A DNA stretch of 35,656 nucleotides from Rhodoferax sp. (GTDB lineage Bacteria > Pseudomonadota > Gammaproteobacteria > Burkholderiales > Burkholderiaceae_C). Positions 19,079 to 28,101 of this stretch are shown here, in pieces. The stretch lies in assembly GCF_010365055.1 (NCBI RefSeq), contig NZ_JAAFHA010000037.1, forward strand, positions 1 through 35,656, given 5' to 3'. The stretch's first letter is position 1; every line of letters starts with the position of its first letter. The translations under genes were made by a program, and so were the position numbers. Below the pieces are notes generated by a model. That model did not search any database. It saw nothing but the letters and a program-made list of their open reading frames with translations, and was not told where the DNA came from.

Positions 19079-19642
19079 TCAGGGGCTTGTATTGCGCCCG
19101 GCCTGCTCGGCCAGCGTCACGCTTGAGTCGTCGAGTCGCCTGGCGAGAATGCTGGCGATATTGCGGTAAATGATGTGCGCACTCTCGGGGTTGGTATCAA
19201 TGAGCTCGCGATAGAAGCGCATAGTGACGGTGTCACGCAGGGCGCGCACCGTGGCCGATCGCAGCCGCTGGCTCACCAAGGCCATCTCACCAACGCATTG
19301 ACCCGCACTGAGCCGGGCCAGCTCGACCACTTGGCCGTTGCGGAGTTTTTCAACCCGCACTTCACCCGCGATCAGAACAAAAAATGATTCACCGATGTCT
19401 TCTTCGTTGAACAGCACCTCACCGGTCTTGACCGAAAAATATTCAGCCATCGCCAGTGTTCGCATCAAGCAGTCCGGCGACATGCCTTTGAAAATCGGCA
19501 CCTGTTGTCTGATCTTCTGAACAATGGCAGGGTCAAGCTTGAGGGCAGGTTGCCGCGCGATCACTTCGGCCCGCACGTTTTCAGCGGACATTTGAACGAT
19601 GGCGGGATCAACTTTCATGGTCAATGATGGTACACGGCTCAT
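19079..19642 (-). CDS. Stand-alone cyclic-nucleotide-binding protein
   Basis: About 187 residues with one Crp-type cNMP-binding domain (~50–165): FKGMSPDCLMRTLAMAEYFSV, the Gly-rich GESFFVLIAGEVRVEKL and the phosphate-binding cassette GEMALVSQRLRSATVRA with its Arg-Ser. There is no DNA-binding helix-turn-helix after the domain and no catalytic domain, so it is an effector or adaptor rather than a Crp-like regulator. The ligand may be cAMP, cGMP or c-di-GMP; it cannot be told here. Two starts are possible, ATG 19642 (MSRVPSLTMKV) and ATG 19618 (MKVDPAIV), neither with a strong ribosome site. It is divergent from a diguanylate cyclase gene and 6 bp upstream of dusC. Confidence 0.8.
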   Translation of the reverse strand: MSRVPSLTMKVDPAIVQMSAENVRAEVIARQPALKLDPAIVQKIRQQVPIFKGMSPDCLMRTLAMAEYFSVKTGEVLFNEEDIGESFFVLIAGEVRVEKLRNGQVVELARLSAGQCVGEMALVSQRLRSATVRALRDTVTMRFYRELIDTNPESAHIIYRNIASILARRLDDSSVTLAEQAGRNTSP

Positions 19643-19822
19643 GGTGGGCGATCGATCAAGAACGGAAATAAGAGCAACCCCAAACCCACCCACAATGGAA
19701 GCTTGATGGTCCGACACCTCCCATTGAGCGCACTGCCCGCCACCCAATTGGACGTCTGCCTCAGAGCCAAGTCAACAGACGCCGTGCTGTCATAATTTCA
19801 CCCTTCACGTTAAGGGAAAAAG

Positions 19823-21427
19823 ATGTCTTGCCCGCCTGCTGAATTAAAGAAGAAAAGCGATGAACTGCTCTTTAAGTGGTGGACCTATCTCAAGTCACCC
19901 GACTTCGAGCCGTTCGTCGAGTTTTCGGTGTGCTTGTCGAGTTTTTCCGATTTTTTGCAGAATCAGGGCTTGTCGGGTCTGCATCAGCTGGCGCACCAGC
20001 TGGAACAGCAGGCGCTGACCCTGTTTGATGAAGCAGACCAGCACCAGATGTCGGTCGATACCCTGAATGATTTGTGCAGCCAGATTGAGTCGCTGGGCGC
20101 CCGCGTGACGCGCTTCATCGACAGCAACACCCGCCCCATGACGCAACGGCGCGAAGCGCACGCAACCGAGACTGCCTGCGTCCTCAATCCGACGCATCGC
20201 ATCTGGTTTATCAGCAACAGTGCCAGTTCCTGGCAGGCCCTGATGTCACAACTGGCCTACTTCGGTATCCAGGCTGAAATTCATCCCTGGCAAGGCGTTC
20301 CCTCTGACGCTGAAGAACCCCGCATTTTGCTGCTTGATACTCAGGACATGGCGCTGGCAACCGCGTGCGAGCATATCCAGTCCTTGCGTACCCGTTTTTC
20401 AGCCAGCAAGCTCTTGGTGTCCTCGCAGCAGGTTGACTTCAACAGCTTCAAAGTCATGCTTCGCGCGGGTTGTGACTTCTGCCTTGCCGTGGACACGCCG
20501 CAATCGGCCATCCTGGCCCGGATCATGGAGTTGTGCGGCAATGAAGAAGAGGCGCCGTACCGTGTGTTGGTGGTGGAGGACTCCCTGACGGCCAGCAAGT
20601 CAATCCAGCGCACGCTCAAACAAAGCGGCATTGAGTCCTTCGCCGTGGCCAATCCGGCCGACGTGCTCAATGGACTGCGCCAATTCGAGCCGGACCTGAT
20701 CTTGATGGACATGTACATGCCGGACTGTACCGGCGTGGAGGCCACCCGGGTCATTCGCCAGCATGCCGAGTTCCTGTCGACACCGGTGGTTTATCTGTCT
20801 GGCGACGGCGACATGGCGCTGCAGGTGGACGCATTGCGCCTGGGCGGCGATCACTTCCTGACCAAGCCCTTTAACCCCGTCTTCCTCAATGCGGTGGTCA
20901 AGAGCAAGATTGAACGTTACCGGGCGCTGCGCCGCTCGATGCAAAACGACGGCCTGACCGGATTGTTCAACCACCGCACGATCAAGGAAAAGTTAAACGC
21001 GACCCTTGACGAGGCCGCCACCAGTGGCAAACAGTTCACTGTCGCCATGATTGACATTGACGAATTCAAGAACATCAATGACCGCTTTGGTCACCCAAAT
21101 GGGGACCAGGTGATCCGCAGCCTGGCCTGGCTGCTCAAACAACGTCTGCGCAAGACGGATCTTGTGGGTCGCTATGGTGGCGAGGAGTTCTTGGTCGTCT
21201 TGCCGGGCTCCGATTCCAATCAGGCGTTCGACATTCTGGACCGCATCCGGGTTGATTTCAGCCGCATCCGATACCCCTTCAGGGCGCATTGGTTTGAGTC
21301 CACCTTTTCGGCCGGTGTGTCCCATTTTCCAGGCACAAGCAACGCCGAGGCACTGATCAAGGAGGCCGACGAAATGCTCTATGACGCCAAACTTGGCGGG
21401 CGCAACCGCGTACTCACGGTCCGCTAG
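19823..21427 (+). CDS. Response-regulator diguanylate cyclase (REC-GGDEF)
   Basis: A 534-residue protein. Residues 1–115 are helical and may be an HPt-like or dimerisation segment. Residues ~120–235 look like a degenerate receiver (RIWFISNSASSW, ILLLDTQDMA) with no clear metal-binding acidic pair. Residues ~245–365 form a proper receiver with VLVVEDS, phospho-acceptor Asp in LILMDMYMPD, and the Lys in FLTKPFN. The C-terminal GGDEF domain has GGEEF at 452–456, preceded by an RKTD I-site. Phosphorylation should raise c-di-GMP synthesis. The ribosome site AAGGGAAAAAG precedes ATG 19823. The stop codon shares the tetranucleotide CTAG with the stop of the convergent CorC-type gene. No partner kinase is in the window. 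Confidence 0.93.
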   Translation: MSCPPAELKKKSDELLFKWWTYLKSPDFEPFVEFSVCLSSFSDFLQNQGLSGLHQLAHQLEQQALTLFDEADQHQMSVDTLNDLCSQIESLGARVTRFIDSNTRPMTQRREAHATETACVLNPTHRIWFISNSASSWQALMSQLAYFGIQAEIHPWQGVPSDAEEPRILLLDTQDMALATACEHIQSLRTRFSASKLLVSSQQVDFNSFKVMLRAGCDFCLAVDTPQSAILARIMELCGNEEEAPYRVLVVEDSLTASKSIQRTLKQSGIESFAVANPADVLNGLRQFEPDLILMDMYMPDCTGVEATRVIRQHAEFLSTPVVYLSGDGDMALQVDALRLGGDHFLTKPFNPVFLNAVVKSKIERYRALRRSMQNDGLTGLFNHRTIKEKLNATLDEAATSGKQFTVAMIDIDEFKNINDRFGHPNGDQVIRSLAWLLKQRLRKTDLVGRYGGEEFLVVLPGSDSNQAFDILDRIRVDFSRIRYPFRAHWFESTFSAGVSHFPGTSNAEALIKEADEMLYDAKLGGRNRVLTVR

Positions 21428-22743
21428 ATCCCAACCTGGCCCGGTTGCGTGTCGGCTGCCAGCGGCGTGGCGAGCACTTTGTCAATGCGCTTGCCATCGA
21501 GGTCCATCACTTCAAATTGCCAGTCGGCGCACGCAATTCGCTCACCCACTGACGGCAGGTGGCCCGACACCGACATCAGCAGGCCCGCGACCGTGTTGTA
21601 ACGGCCACGGTCTTCTTCCGGCAGGTCATCAATCGCCAGACGGACCTTGAGTTCGCCCACGGGCATCAGGCCATCGAGCAGCCAGGAACCATCGTCGCGC
21701 CGCGTGGCCCAGGCATCAATCTGCGCGCCCGGCTGCAACTCCCCGGTGATAGCCTCCAAGAGATCACGGGGCGTCAGCAAGCCCTGCACTACGCCATACT
21801 CGTCCACCACCAACACAAAGCGTCCCGCTTTGGCGCGGAACTGCTCCAGCAACTCCATGCCGCTGAGCGTCTCGGGCACAAAAGTGGCGGGTGTCACGTA
21901 GGCCTCCAGTGTGCCTGGCGCATCCGGGCCCAGTTGCAGCAAGCGCGCCACACTGATCTTGCCCACCACGTCATCGAGTGAGCCGCGGCACACCGGATAC
22001 CAGGAGTGCGCCCCGCGCTCGCCACCCGAGCCGGCCCGCTTCAGGCTGTCGGCCACCGTGCTGGAGGCATCGAGCCATTCCACATCCGTGCGAGGCACCA
22101 TCAGCGACGTCAGCGGCCGGTCGTCAAGCCGAAACACGTTTTGCACCATTTGGTGCTCATGCTGTTCGATCACGCCTGCGTCAACGCCTTCTTCAAGACT
22201 GGCAGTGATTTCTTCTTCGGTCACGGCACGCGCGCCGGTGGTGTCGATGCGCAACAATTTGAGCACCGCGGCAGTGGTGGCCGAGAGCAAGCTCACAAAG
22301 GGCCCGGCGGCGGCGGCCAGCCACATCATGGGCCGCGCCACCCAGCGCGCGACGATTTCCGGGTACAACTGGCCAATGCGCTTGGGTACCAACTCGCCAA
22401 AAATGATGGTGATAAAAGTGATCAAGGTGACCACAATCGCCGTGGCGGAAATGGCGGCGGCTTTGTCCGCCACCCCCCAACCATGCAGCCAAGCGGCCAC
22501 ACCGGCGCTGAACGCCGCCTCACCCACGATGCCGTTGAGTACGCCAATCGACGTGATGCCAACTTGCACGGTGGACAAGAAATGATTCGGATTTTCCATC
22601 AGCGACAGCGCGGCGTCTGCACCTTTGTCCCCCGCTTCGGCCATGGCGTTGAGCCGCGCTTTGCGGCTGGCGGCCAAGGCCAGCTCTGACATGGCAAACA
22701 CGCCATTGAGCAGGATCAGAAAGGCAATTAGCAGGATTTCCAT
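21424..22743 (-). CDS. CorC/HlyC-type CBS membrane protein (CNNM family)
   Basis: A 439-residue protein of the DUF21–CBS–CorC_HlyC architecture. It starts with an N-terminal membrane helix and the FAMSELALAASRKARL motif, with three or four membrane helices to about 165 and the GELVPKRIG block. Two CBS domains follow (~205–265 and ~270–330), then a C-terminal CorC_HlyC domain (~345–425; GRYNTVAGLLMS). Relatives are annotated as haemolysins but are more likely magnesium or metal-ion transport proteins with nucleotide sensing by CBS. Only 24 bp separate its start from the divergent apaH, so the two share a promoter region. Its stop overlaps that of the diguanylate cyclase. Confidence 0.92.
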   Translation of the reverse strand: MEILLIAFLILLNGVFAMSELALAASRKARLNAMAEAGDKGADAALSLMENPNHFLSTVQVGITSIGVLNGIVGEAAFSAGVAAWLHGWGVADKAAAISATAIVVTLITFITIIFGELVPKRIGQLYPEIVARWVARPMMWLAAAAGPFVSLLSATTAAVLKLLRIDTTGARAVTEEEITASLEEGVDAGVIEQHEHQMVQNVFRLDDRPLTSLMVPRTDVEWLDASSTVADSLKRAGSGGERGAHSWYPVCRGSLDDVVGKISVARLLQLGPDAPGTLEAYVTPATFVPETLSGMELLEQFRAKAGRFVLVVDEYGVVQGLLTPRDLLEAITGELQPGAQIDAWATRRDDGSWLLDGLMPVGELKVRLAIDDLPEEDRGRYNTVAGLLMSVSGHLPSVGERIACADWQFEVMDLDGKRIDKVLATPLAADTQPGQVGI

Positions 22744-22767
22744 GAATCACAGGCGAGAATAAACACC

Positions 22768-23616
22768 ATGGCACTTTACTTGATTGGCGACGTGCAGGGC
22801 TGCAACAGCGCCCTGCAGCGCTTGCTGGACAAAATATCTTTTTCTCCGAGTCGCGACACCCTCTTCCTGCTGGGCGATCTGGTGAACCGCGGGCCGGACT
22901 CGGCCGGTGTGCTGCGCCGTCTGATGGGCTATGGCGCTTGCGCGCAATGTCTGCTGGGTAACCATGACCTGCACTTGCTGGCCGTTGCACACGGTGCGCG
23001 CCAGCCGAACCGCAAAGACACGCTCCAGGACATTTTGGACGCGCCCGACCGGCAGGCGATGCTGGACTGGCTCAGGTGGCAGCGCATGGCGATGCTGGAA
23101 CAGGTCGCCGGGCATGAAATCCTCATGGTGCACGCCGGTGTTTTGCCAAGCTGGTCCGCGACCCAAACCATGGCCCTGGCGAAGGAGGTGGAGTCGGTGC
23201 TGCGCAGCGACTCGCTGGGCGAATTTTTGCAGCAAATGTATGGCAACCAACCCGATCATTGGGATGAGGCGTTGAGCGGAACGAATCGCTTGCGCGTGAT
23301 CGTCAACGCGCTCACGCGCATGCGTTTTTGCACGCCGACGGGTCATATGGACTATGAAGTCACCGGCGGGATTGATGCGGCGCCGCCCGGTTATCTGCCA
23401 TGGTTTGAGGTGCCAGAACGCCAGACCTCGGGTGTGATGGTGGCATTTGGTCACTGGTCCACCTTGGGTTGGCTGGGACGCCCTGATGTGCTCTCGCTCG
23501 ATACGGGCTGCGTCTGGGGCGGTGCCTTAAGCGCACTGCACTTAGAGAGCGTCAATGGGCAACTGCAACAGGAGTTGATTCAGGTGAAGTGCGAGCAGGC
23601 CCAGAAGCCCGGCTAA
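22768..23616 (+). CDS. apaH: Symmetrical bis(5'-nucleosyl)-tetraphosphatase
   Basis: A 282-residue ApaH of the PPP metallophosphatase family, normal length. It hydrolyses Ap4A to two ADP and removes Np4-type caps from RNA. Metal-binding motifs are all present: YLIGDVQGC at the N-terminus, LLGDLVNRGPDS, LLGNHDLHLLA, MVHAGVLP, and a late FGHWSTLGWLG and SLDTGCVWGG. Cytoplasmic. It starts 24 bp from the divergent CorC-type gene and converges on the DEAD-box helicase with a 20-bp gap that contains a 10-bp palindrome (AAGTCGACTT) but no obvious intrinsic terminator. Confidence 0.97.
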   Translation: MALYLIGDVQGCNSALQRLLDKISFSPSRDTLFLLGDLVNRGPDSAGVLRRLMGYGACAQCLLGNHDLHLLAVAHGARQPNRKDTLQDILDAPDRQAMLDWLRWQRMAMLEQVAGHEILMVHAGVLPSWSATQTMALAKEVESVLRSDSLGEFLQQMYGNQPDHWDEALSGTNRLRVIVNALTRMRFCTPTGHMDYEVTGGIDAAPPGYLPWFEVPERQTSGVMVAFGHWSTLGWLGRPDVLSLDTGCVWGGALSALHLESVNGQLQQELIQVKCEQAQKPG

Positions 23617-23636
23617 CGGACCGACACCGACAGAAA

Positions 23637-25160
23637 TTAAGTCGACTTGAACAGCGCTGCCACCCGCCGCTTGGGCTTGATGTTGGCAGACACGGTGCGC
23701 GCGCCCTGCCGGCCTGCAGCGGCTTCCCAGGAGGGCGCCTCTGCGGCTGCAGCCACCGCCGGTTCATAGGGCTTGTCAAAAAACGGATCGCGCGGCGCTG
23801 ACACCGGTCGGGAAAAGTCGCGCCGGGGTGCGCGCTCAGGCCGGGCAAATTGACCTTCATGGGCCACATCGCGCAGGTTGCCGGCCCGATGGGTGCCATG
23901 ACGGGAGTCGTTTTGCGCCCCTTCGGCATACATGCGGTGGCCGTCGTTGATGCGACCCTGCTTGCGGATGTCGGGCAGGTTTTCGTCAAATTCGATGGCT
24001 TCGAGTTCAATCTTGGTATTGAGCAGCTTCTCAATGTCCGCCACCAAGCGAAGATCGCTCTTGGCCACAAAACTGACGGCCAGGCCAGCCGCGCCGGCAC
24101 GCCCGGTGCGACCAATGCGGTGCACGTAATCTTCGGCATTGAAGGGGACGTCAAAGTTGAATACCGCCGGCACGTCCTTGATGTCCAAACCGCGCGCGGC
24201 CACATCGGTGCACACCAGCAAATCGACTTCGCCGCTTTTGAAGGCTTCGAGGGCCTTCAAGCGCTCATCCTGGCTCTTGTCGCCATGCAGGGCGGTGGTC
24301 TTGAGGCCTTCATGTTCGAGGGATCGGGCCAGGCGCGCGCAACCGAGTTTGCTGTTGACGAAAACAAAGGCCTGCTTCATGCCGCGTGACTTCAGAATCT
24401 GGTGCAGGGCGTGACGCTTGTCGTCCGCATCGACGCTGTAGAAATGCTGCTCCACGGTGGAGGCTGCGGCGTTGGAACGCGCCACTTCAATCGTCACGGG
24501 GTCTTGCAGATAGCTGCTGGCCAGACGTTTGATCTCCGATGAAAACGTGGCCGAGAACAGCAGCGTGGTGCGCTGCTTGGGCAGGTAGCTCAGGATGCGC
24601 TGTAGGTCGGGCAAGAAACCGATGTCGAGCATGCGGTCGGCCTCATCGAGCACCACATATTCAACCTGGTTCAGCACACAATTCTTGGCTTCAATGTGGT
24701 CCAGTAGCCGCCCCGGTGTGGCCACCAATATTTCCACGCCCTTTTTGAGCTCGAGCGTCTGGGGCTTCATGTCCATGCCGCCAAACACCACGGCACTGCG
24801 CAAGTTGGTATGAACCGCGTAGTCTTTAATGGCTTGCGCCACTTGGTCGGCCAACTCACGCGTGGGCAGCAGCACCAGGGCGCGCACCGGATGGCGCGCC
24901 GGTGAGGTCGATGTGTTTTCGTGCTTGAGCATGCGCTGCAGCAAAGGCAGGGCAAAAGCGGCTGTCTTGCCGGTGCCGGTCTGGGCAGCGCCCATCACGT
25001 CACGGCCCTGCAGCACCACCGGAATGGCTTGCGCCTGAATCGGTGTCATGGACTCGTAGCCCATGTCGGCGACGGCACGGGCCAGCGGGGCCGCCAATTG
25101 CAGCTGCGCAAAAGCCATGGGAAGGGTATCGGGGGTCAGTTCAGTCATCAAATCGGTCAT
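23637..25160 (-). CDS. DEAD-box ATP-dependent RNA helicase, RhlE-like
   Basis: A 507-residue DEAD-box protein. Helicase motifs in order: Q-motif (GYESMTPIQAQAIP), AQTGTGKT, PTRELADQ, TPGRLLDHI, DEAD, SAT, VFVNSK, ARGLDI and HRIGRTGRAG, spanning about residues 16–385. A basic, low-complexity C-terminal tail of roughly 110 residues (Arg/Pro-rich, ending KPKRRVAALFKST) is the expected RNA-binding extension. The RhlE assignment rests on tail type and length and is moderately sure. It probably acts in ribosome assembly or RNA turnover. The start is ATG 25160 (MTDLMTELTPD); a second ATG at codon 5 is possible. Confidence 0.93.
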   Translation of the reverse strand: MTDLMTELTPDTLPMAFAQLQLAAPLARAVADMGYESMTPIQAQAIPVVLQGRDVMGAAQTGTGKTAAFALPLLQRMLKHENTSTSPARHPVRALVLLPTRELADQVAQAIKDYAVHTNLRSAVVFGGMDMKPQTLELKKGVEILVATPGRLLDHIEAKNCVLNQVEYVVLDEADRMLDIGFLPDLQRILSYLPKQRTTLLFSATFSSEIKRLASSYLQDPVTIEVARSNAAASTVEQHFYSVDADDKRHALHQILKSRGMKQAFVFVNSKLGCARLARSLEHEGLKTTALHGDKSQDERLKALEAFKSGEVDLLVCTDVAARGLDIKDVPAVFNFDVPFNAEDYVHRIGRTGRAGAAGLAVSFVAKSDLRLVADIEKLLNTKIELEAIEFDENLPDIRKQGRINDGHRMYAEGAQNDSRHGTHRAGNLRDVAHEGQFARPERAPRRDFSRPVSAPRDPFFDKPYEPAVAAAAEAPSWEAAAGRQGARTVSANIKPKRRVAALFKST

Positions 25161-25178
25161 TCATAGCCAAGGTTAAGT

Positions 25179-25222
25179 GCTATCTATCCGATAGCTGATG
25201 AGGTCTCCCACGCTGGGAGACA
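25179..25222 (+). repeat. Half-copy of dispersed repeat plus 8-bp hairpin
   Basis: GCTATCTATCCGATAGCT matches the left stem of the dispersed repeat, with AGCT at the right spacing. The expected GGGGGCTA half is replaced by a perfect hairpin, GTCTCCCA-CGC-TGGGAGAC (25204–25222). There is no T run, so it is not an intrinsic terminator. It lies in the divergent gap upstream of the helicase and of the DUF3460 gene. Confidence 0.5.
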
Positions 25223-25319
25223 AACCGCCATTATCGTCTATACGGAAAAATGCGGCAGTGCAGGCGCCAGAGATGACACTTTGAGACGCCGCTAAAATGC
25301 GCTCGAAAGGTTTATGTTC

Positions 25320-25526
25320 ATGAAAATTTTTTATCGCCCCTTCTACGAGTCCGAAGCCACGCAGTTCATCGATCAGATCAAGGCCAAAAACCCTGAGTTG
25401 GCCGTGAAGCAGCGTCAGGGGCTGAAGCTGCTGTGGGACAAAGCCGTGGACTGGAGCGCCTGGCGCGAGTACCGGGCCGCACAGGTCAAACAAAATCCCT
25501 ACGTGTACCAGACGCACACTGATTAA
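25320..25526 (+). CDS. DUF3460 small protein
   Basis: A 68-residue protein matching the small betaproteobacterial DUF3460 family: YESEATQFI at the start, a central QRQGLKLLWDKAVDW and a C-terminal NPYVYQTHTD. Function is unknown. ATG 25320 is preferred over ATG 25314 because GAAAGG then lies at a workable 9-nt spacing. It sits directly before scpA. A dispersed repeat begins right after its stop codon. Confidence 0.85.
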   Translation: MKIFYRPFYESEATQFIDQIKAKNPELAVKQRQGLKLLWDKAVDWSAWREYRAAQVKQNPYVYQTHTD

Positions 25527-25590
25527 GAGTCAAATTGGCCTCTAGCCCCCTTGAACAGGGCGCTTATAGCTATATTTTAGATAGCAAAAT
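25527..25590 (-). repeat. Dispersed repeat, intergenic copy between DUF3460 and scpA
   Basis: On the minus strand it reads GCTATCTAAAATATAGCT, then CAAGGGGGCTAGAGGCC and ATTTGACTC. This is the clearest copy: a 5-bp stem GCTAT/ATAGC with an 8-nt loop, AGCT at positions 15–18 and GGGGGCTA at 36–43. It fills the gap from the DUF3460 stop to 11 nt before the scpA start, so the ribosome-binding region of scpA lies next to or within it. Confidence 0.8.
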
Positions 25591-25601
25591 GACTGCCTGG
25601 C

Positions 25602-26450
25602 ATGGTTAACAGCGCCGAGCTGCTGGCCCAATTCAAGCCCGACTCATCCGGCATGCCCGACGTGGTGGACCACGTCGCGGTCGCCCGCTTGTATGGTGAG
25701 CCGCTGTTTGCCATGCCTCGCGATTTGTACATTCCACCGGATGCGCTGGAAGTCTTTCTGGAGGCCTTTGAAGGGCCGCTGGACTTGCTCTTGTACCTGA
25801 TCCGCAAGCAAAACTTCAATATTCTTGACATCCCGATGGCGGGCATGACGCGCCAATACTTGGTGTATGTCGAAGAAATTCGCGGCCGCAACCTGGAGCT
25901 CGCCGGCGAATACCTGTTGATGGCGGCCATGCTGATTGAAATCAAATCTCGCATGCTGCTGCCGCCCAAGAAAGTGGCAGAGGGGCAAGAAGCCGAAGAC
26001 CCCCGTGCCGAACTGGTGCGCCGCCTGTTGGAGTACGAACGCATGAAGCTGGCCGCCGCTCGGCTCAATGCCGTGCCGCAGTTTGGCCGCGACTTCCTGC
26101 AGGCGCAGGTGTTCATTGAGCAGTCGCTGCAACCGCGTTTTCCAGATGTGAGCGTGGTCGAACTGCAGGAAGCCTGGAGCGCGATCTTGAAGCGCGCCAA
26201 GCTGGTGCAGCACCATAAAATTACGCGTGAAGAATTGTCCGTGCGCGAGCACATGAGTCTGGTGCTCAAGAAATTGCAGGGGCGCCGCTTTGTCGAATTT
26301 GAAGACTTGTTCGACCCGGCCAGCGGCGCACCAGCGCTGGTGGTCACCTTTATCGCCATGCTTGAACTGGCCAAGGAAACCCTGATCGAAATCACCCAGG
26401 CCGAAGTATTTGCCCCCATCTACGTCCGTCTGGCCTATTCACTTAACTGA
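25602..26450 (+). CDS. scpA: Segregation and condensation protein A
   Basis: A 282-residue ScpA kleisin, which joins SMC and ScpB into the bacterial condensin that compacts the chromosome. The diagnostic N-terminal segment is FEGPLDLLLYLIRKQNFNILDIPMAGMTRQY (about residues 55–85), followed by ELAGEYLLMAAMLIEIKSRMLLP. The middle is Glu-rich, and the C-terminal winged-helix part ends VVTFIAMLELAKETLIEI...AEVFAPIYVRL. ATG 25602 has no clear ribosome site (upstream ACTGCCTGGC) because a dispersed repeat occupies the leader. ScpB and SMC are not in the window. It is followed 8 bp later by nadB. Confidence 0.96.
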   Translation: MVNSAELLAQFKPDSSGMPDVVDHVAVARLYGEPLFAMPRDLYIPPDALEVFLEAFEGPLDLLLYLIRKQNFNILDIPMAGMTRQYLVYVEEIRGRNLELAGEYLLMAAMLIEIKSRMLLPPKKVAEGQEAEDPRAELVRRLLEYERMKLAAARLNAVPQFGRDFLQAQVFIEQSLQPRFPDVSVVELQEAWSAILKRAKLVQHHKITREELSVREHMSLVLKKLQGRRFVEFEDLFDPASGAPALVVTFIAMLELAKETLIEITQAEVFAPIYVRLAYSLN

Positions 26451-26458
26451 ATCCCCGC

Positions 26459-28069
26459 ATGAATGCCAAAAATATGACTCCCCCCTCCACGCTTCATTTT
26501 GACGTGCTGATTGTCGGCAGCGGCCTGGCCGGACTGAATGCCGCCTTGCTGTTGGCGCCGACCCGGCGCGTGGCCGTGATTACCAAGCGCGCCATGAATG
26601 ACGGCTCCAGCCAGTGGGCCCAGGGTGGCATTGCCGCGGTCTGGAACAAGGACGATACTTTTCAAGCCCACATCGACGACACCCTGGTCGCGGGCGCCGG
26701 CTTGTGTGATCTGGCCGCCACCCGTTTCGTGGTGGAAAACGCACCCAAGGCCATCGCCTGGCTGCAGACCATGGGCGTCCCTTTTTCGGAAGAAAACGGC
26801 GAGTTGCACCTGACCCGTGAAGGCGGTCACAGCGCCCGGCGCATCGTGCACGTGACGGACGCCACTGGCGCGGCTGTGCAAAACACCCTGATTGAGCGCG
26901 TGCGCCAGATCCCCAGCATCACGCTGTTTGAGAACCACACCCTGGTGGACTTGATCACCAGCGCCAAGCTCGACCCGCTGGGCAACCACCAGGCCGGTGC
27001 CAATCGGTGCCTGGGGCTTTATGCGCTCGACGACGTCACGGATGAAGTGATCACCTTCGAGGCGCCGCACACCATTTTGGCCACCGGCGGCGCCGGCAAG
27101 GTTTATCTGTACACCACCAACCCCGACACCGCCACCGGCGACGGCATTGCCGCTGCCTGGCGTGCGGGCTGCCGCGTGCAGAACATGGAATTCATTCAGT
27201 TTCACCCGACCTGCCTGTTCCATCCGCATGCCAAGTCGTTCCTGATCAGCGAAGCGGTGCGCGGTGAAGGCGGGCGTTTGCTGCTGCCCGATGGCACGCG
27301 CTTCATGCCGCAGCACGATGCCCGCGCTGAACTGGCACCGCGGGACGTGGTGGCCCGCGCTATCGATTTCGAGATGAAAAAGGGCGGTCTGGACTGCGTT
27401 TACCTGGACATTTCACACCAGCCGCTGGCCTTCCTCATGGAGCATTTTCCAAACATCTACGCCCGCTGCCTCGAGCTGGGCATTGACATTTCCAAACAGC
27501 CCATTCCCGTGGTTCCGGCCGCCCACTACACCTGTGGTGGCGTGATGGCCGATCTGGACGGCCGCGCCGACGTGGGTGGCCTGTACGCCATCGGCGAAGC
27601 CGCCTGCAGCGGCCTGCACGGGGCCAACCGGCTGGCCAGCAACTCGCTGGTGGAATGCATGGTGTTCGCGCGTGCTGCCACGCAAGTCATCGTTCAGACC
27701 CCGGTGGCAGAGCCGCGGCCACTGCCCGCCTGGGATGACAGCCGCGTGGGTGACCCGGACGAAGCCGTGGTGATCTCGCACAACTGGGACGAACTGCGCC
27801 GCTTCATGTGGGACTACGTCGGCATTGTGCGCACCAACAAGCGCCTGGAACGCGCCGCCCACCGCATCGCGCTGCTCAAGGGCGAAATTCATGAGTTCTA
27901 CGCCGCCTTCCACGTCACCCGTGACCTGCTGGAGTTGCGCAACCTGGTGCAGGTGGCGGACCTGATCGTCCGTTCAGCCCAATCCCGCCACGAAAGCCGC
28001 GGCTTGCACTTCAGTCGTGATTACCCGCAAACCGACGCCAATGCCAAACCGACCACGCTGGTGCCTTGA
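26459..28069 (+). CDS. nadB: L-aspartate oxidase
   Basis: A 536-residue FAD enzyme that oxidises L-aspartate to iminoaspartate, the first step of de novo NAD synthesis. The FAD motif is [17 protein letters not shown] at about residue 18. Other family blocks are [86 protein letters not shown] and [19 protein letters not shown]. Length is normal. Unlike many genomes it is not next to nadA and nadC but sits between scpA and panD, 8 bp after scpA, in a run where panD also consumes aspartate. Confidence 0.97.
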   Translation: MNAKNMTPPSTLHFDVLIVGSGLAGLNAALLLAPTRRVAVITKRAMNDGSSQWAQGGIAAVWNKDDTFQAHIDDTLVAGAGLCDLAATRFVVENAPKAIAWLQTMGVPFSEENGELHLTREGGHSARRIVHVTDATGAAVQNTLIERVRQIPSITLFENHTLVDLITSAKLDPLGNHQAGANRCLGLYALDDVTDEVITFEAPHTILATGGAGKVYLYTTNPDTATGDGIAAAWRAGCRVQNMEFIQFHPTCLFHPHAKSFLISEAVRGEGGRLLLPDGTRFMPQHDARAELAPRDVVARAIDFEMKKGGLDCVYLDISHQPLAFLMEHFPNIYARCLELGIDISKQPIPVVPAAHYTCGGVMADLDGRADVGGLYAIGEAACSGLHGANRLASNSLVECMVFARAATQVIVQTPVAEPRPLPAWDDSRVGDPDEAVVISHNWDELRRFMWDYVGIVRTNKRLERAAHRIALLKGEIHEFYAAFHVTRDLLELRNLVQVADLIVRSAQSRHESRGLHFSRDYPQTDANAKPTTLVP

Positions 28070-28101
28070 GGCACCCCGACCCTGCCAACCAAGAGACCCC
28101 C

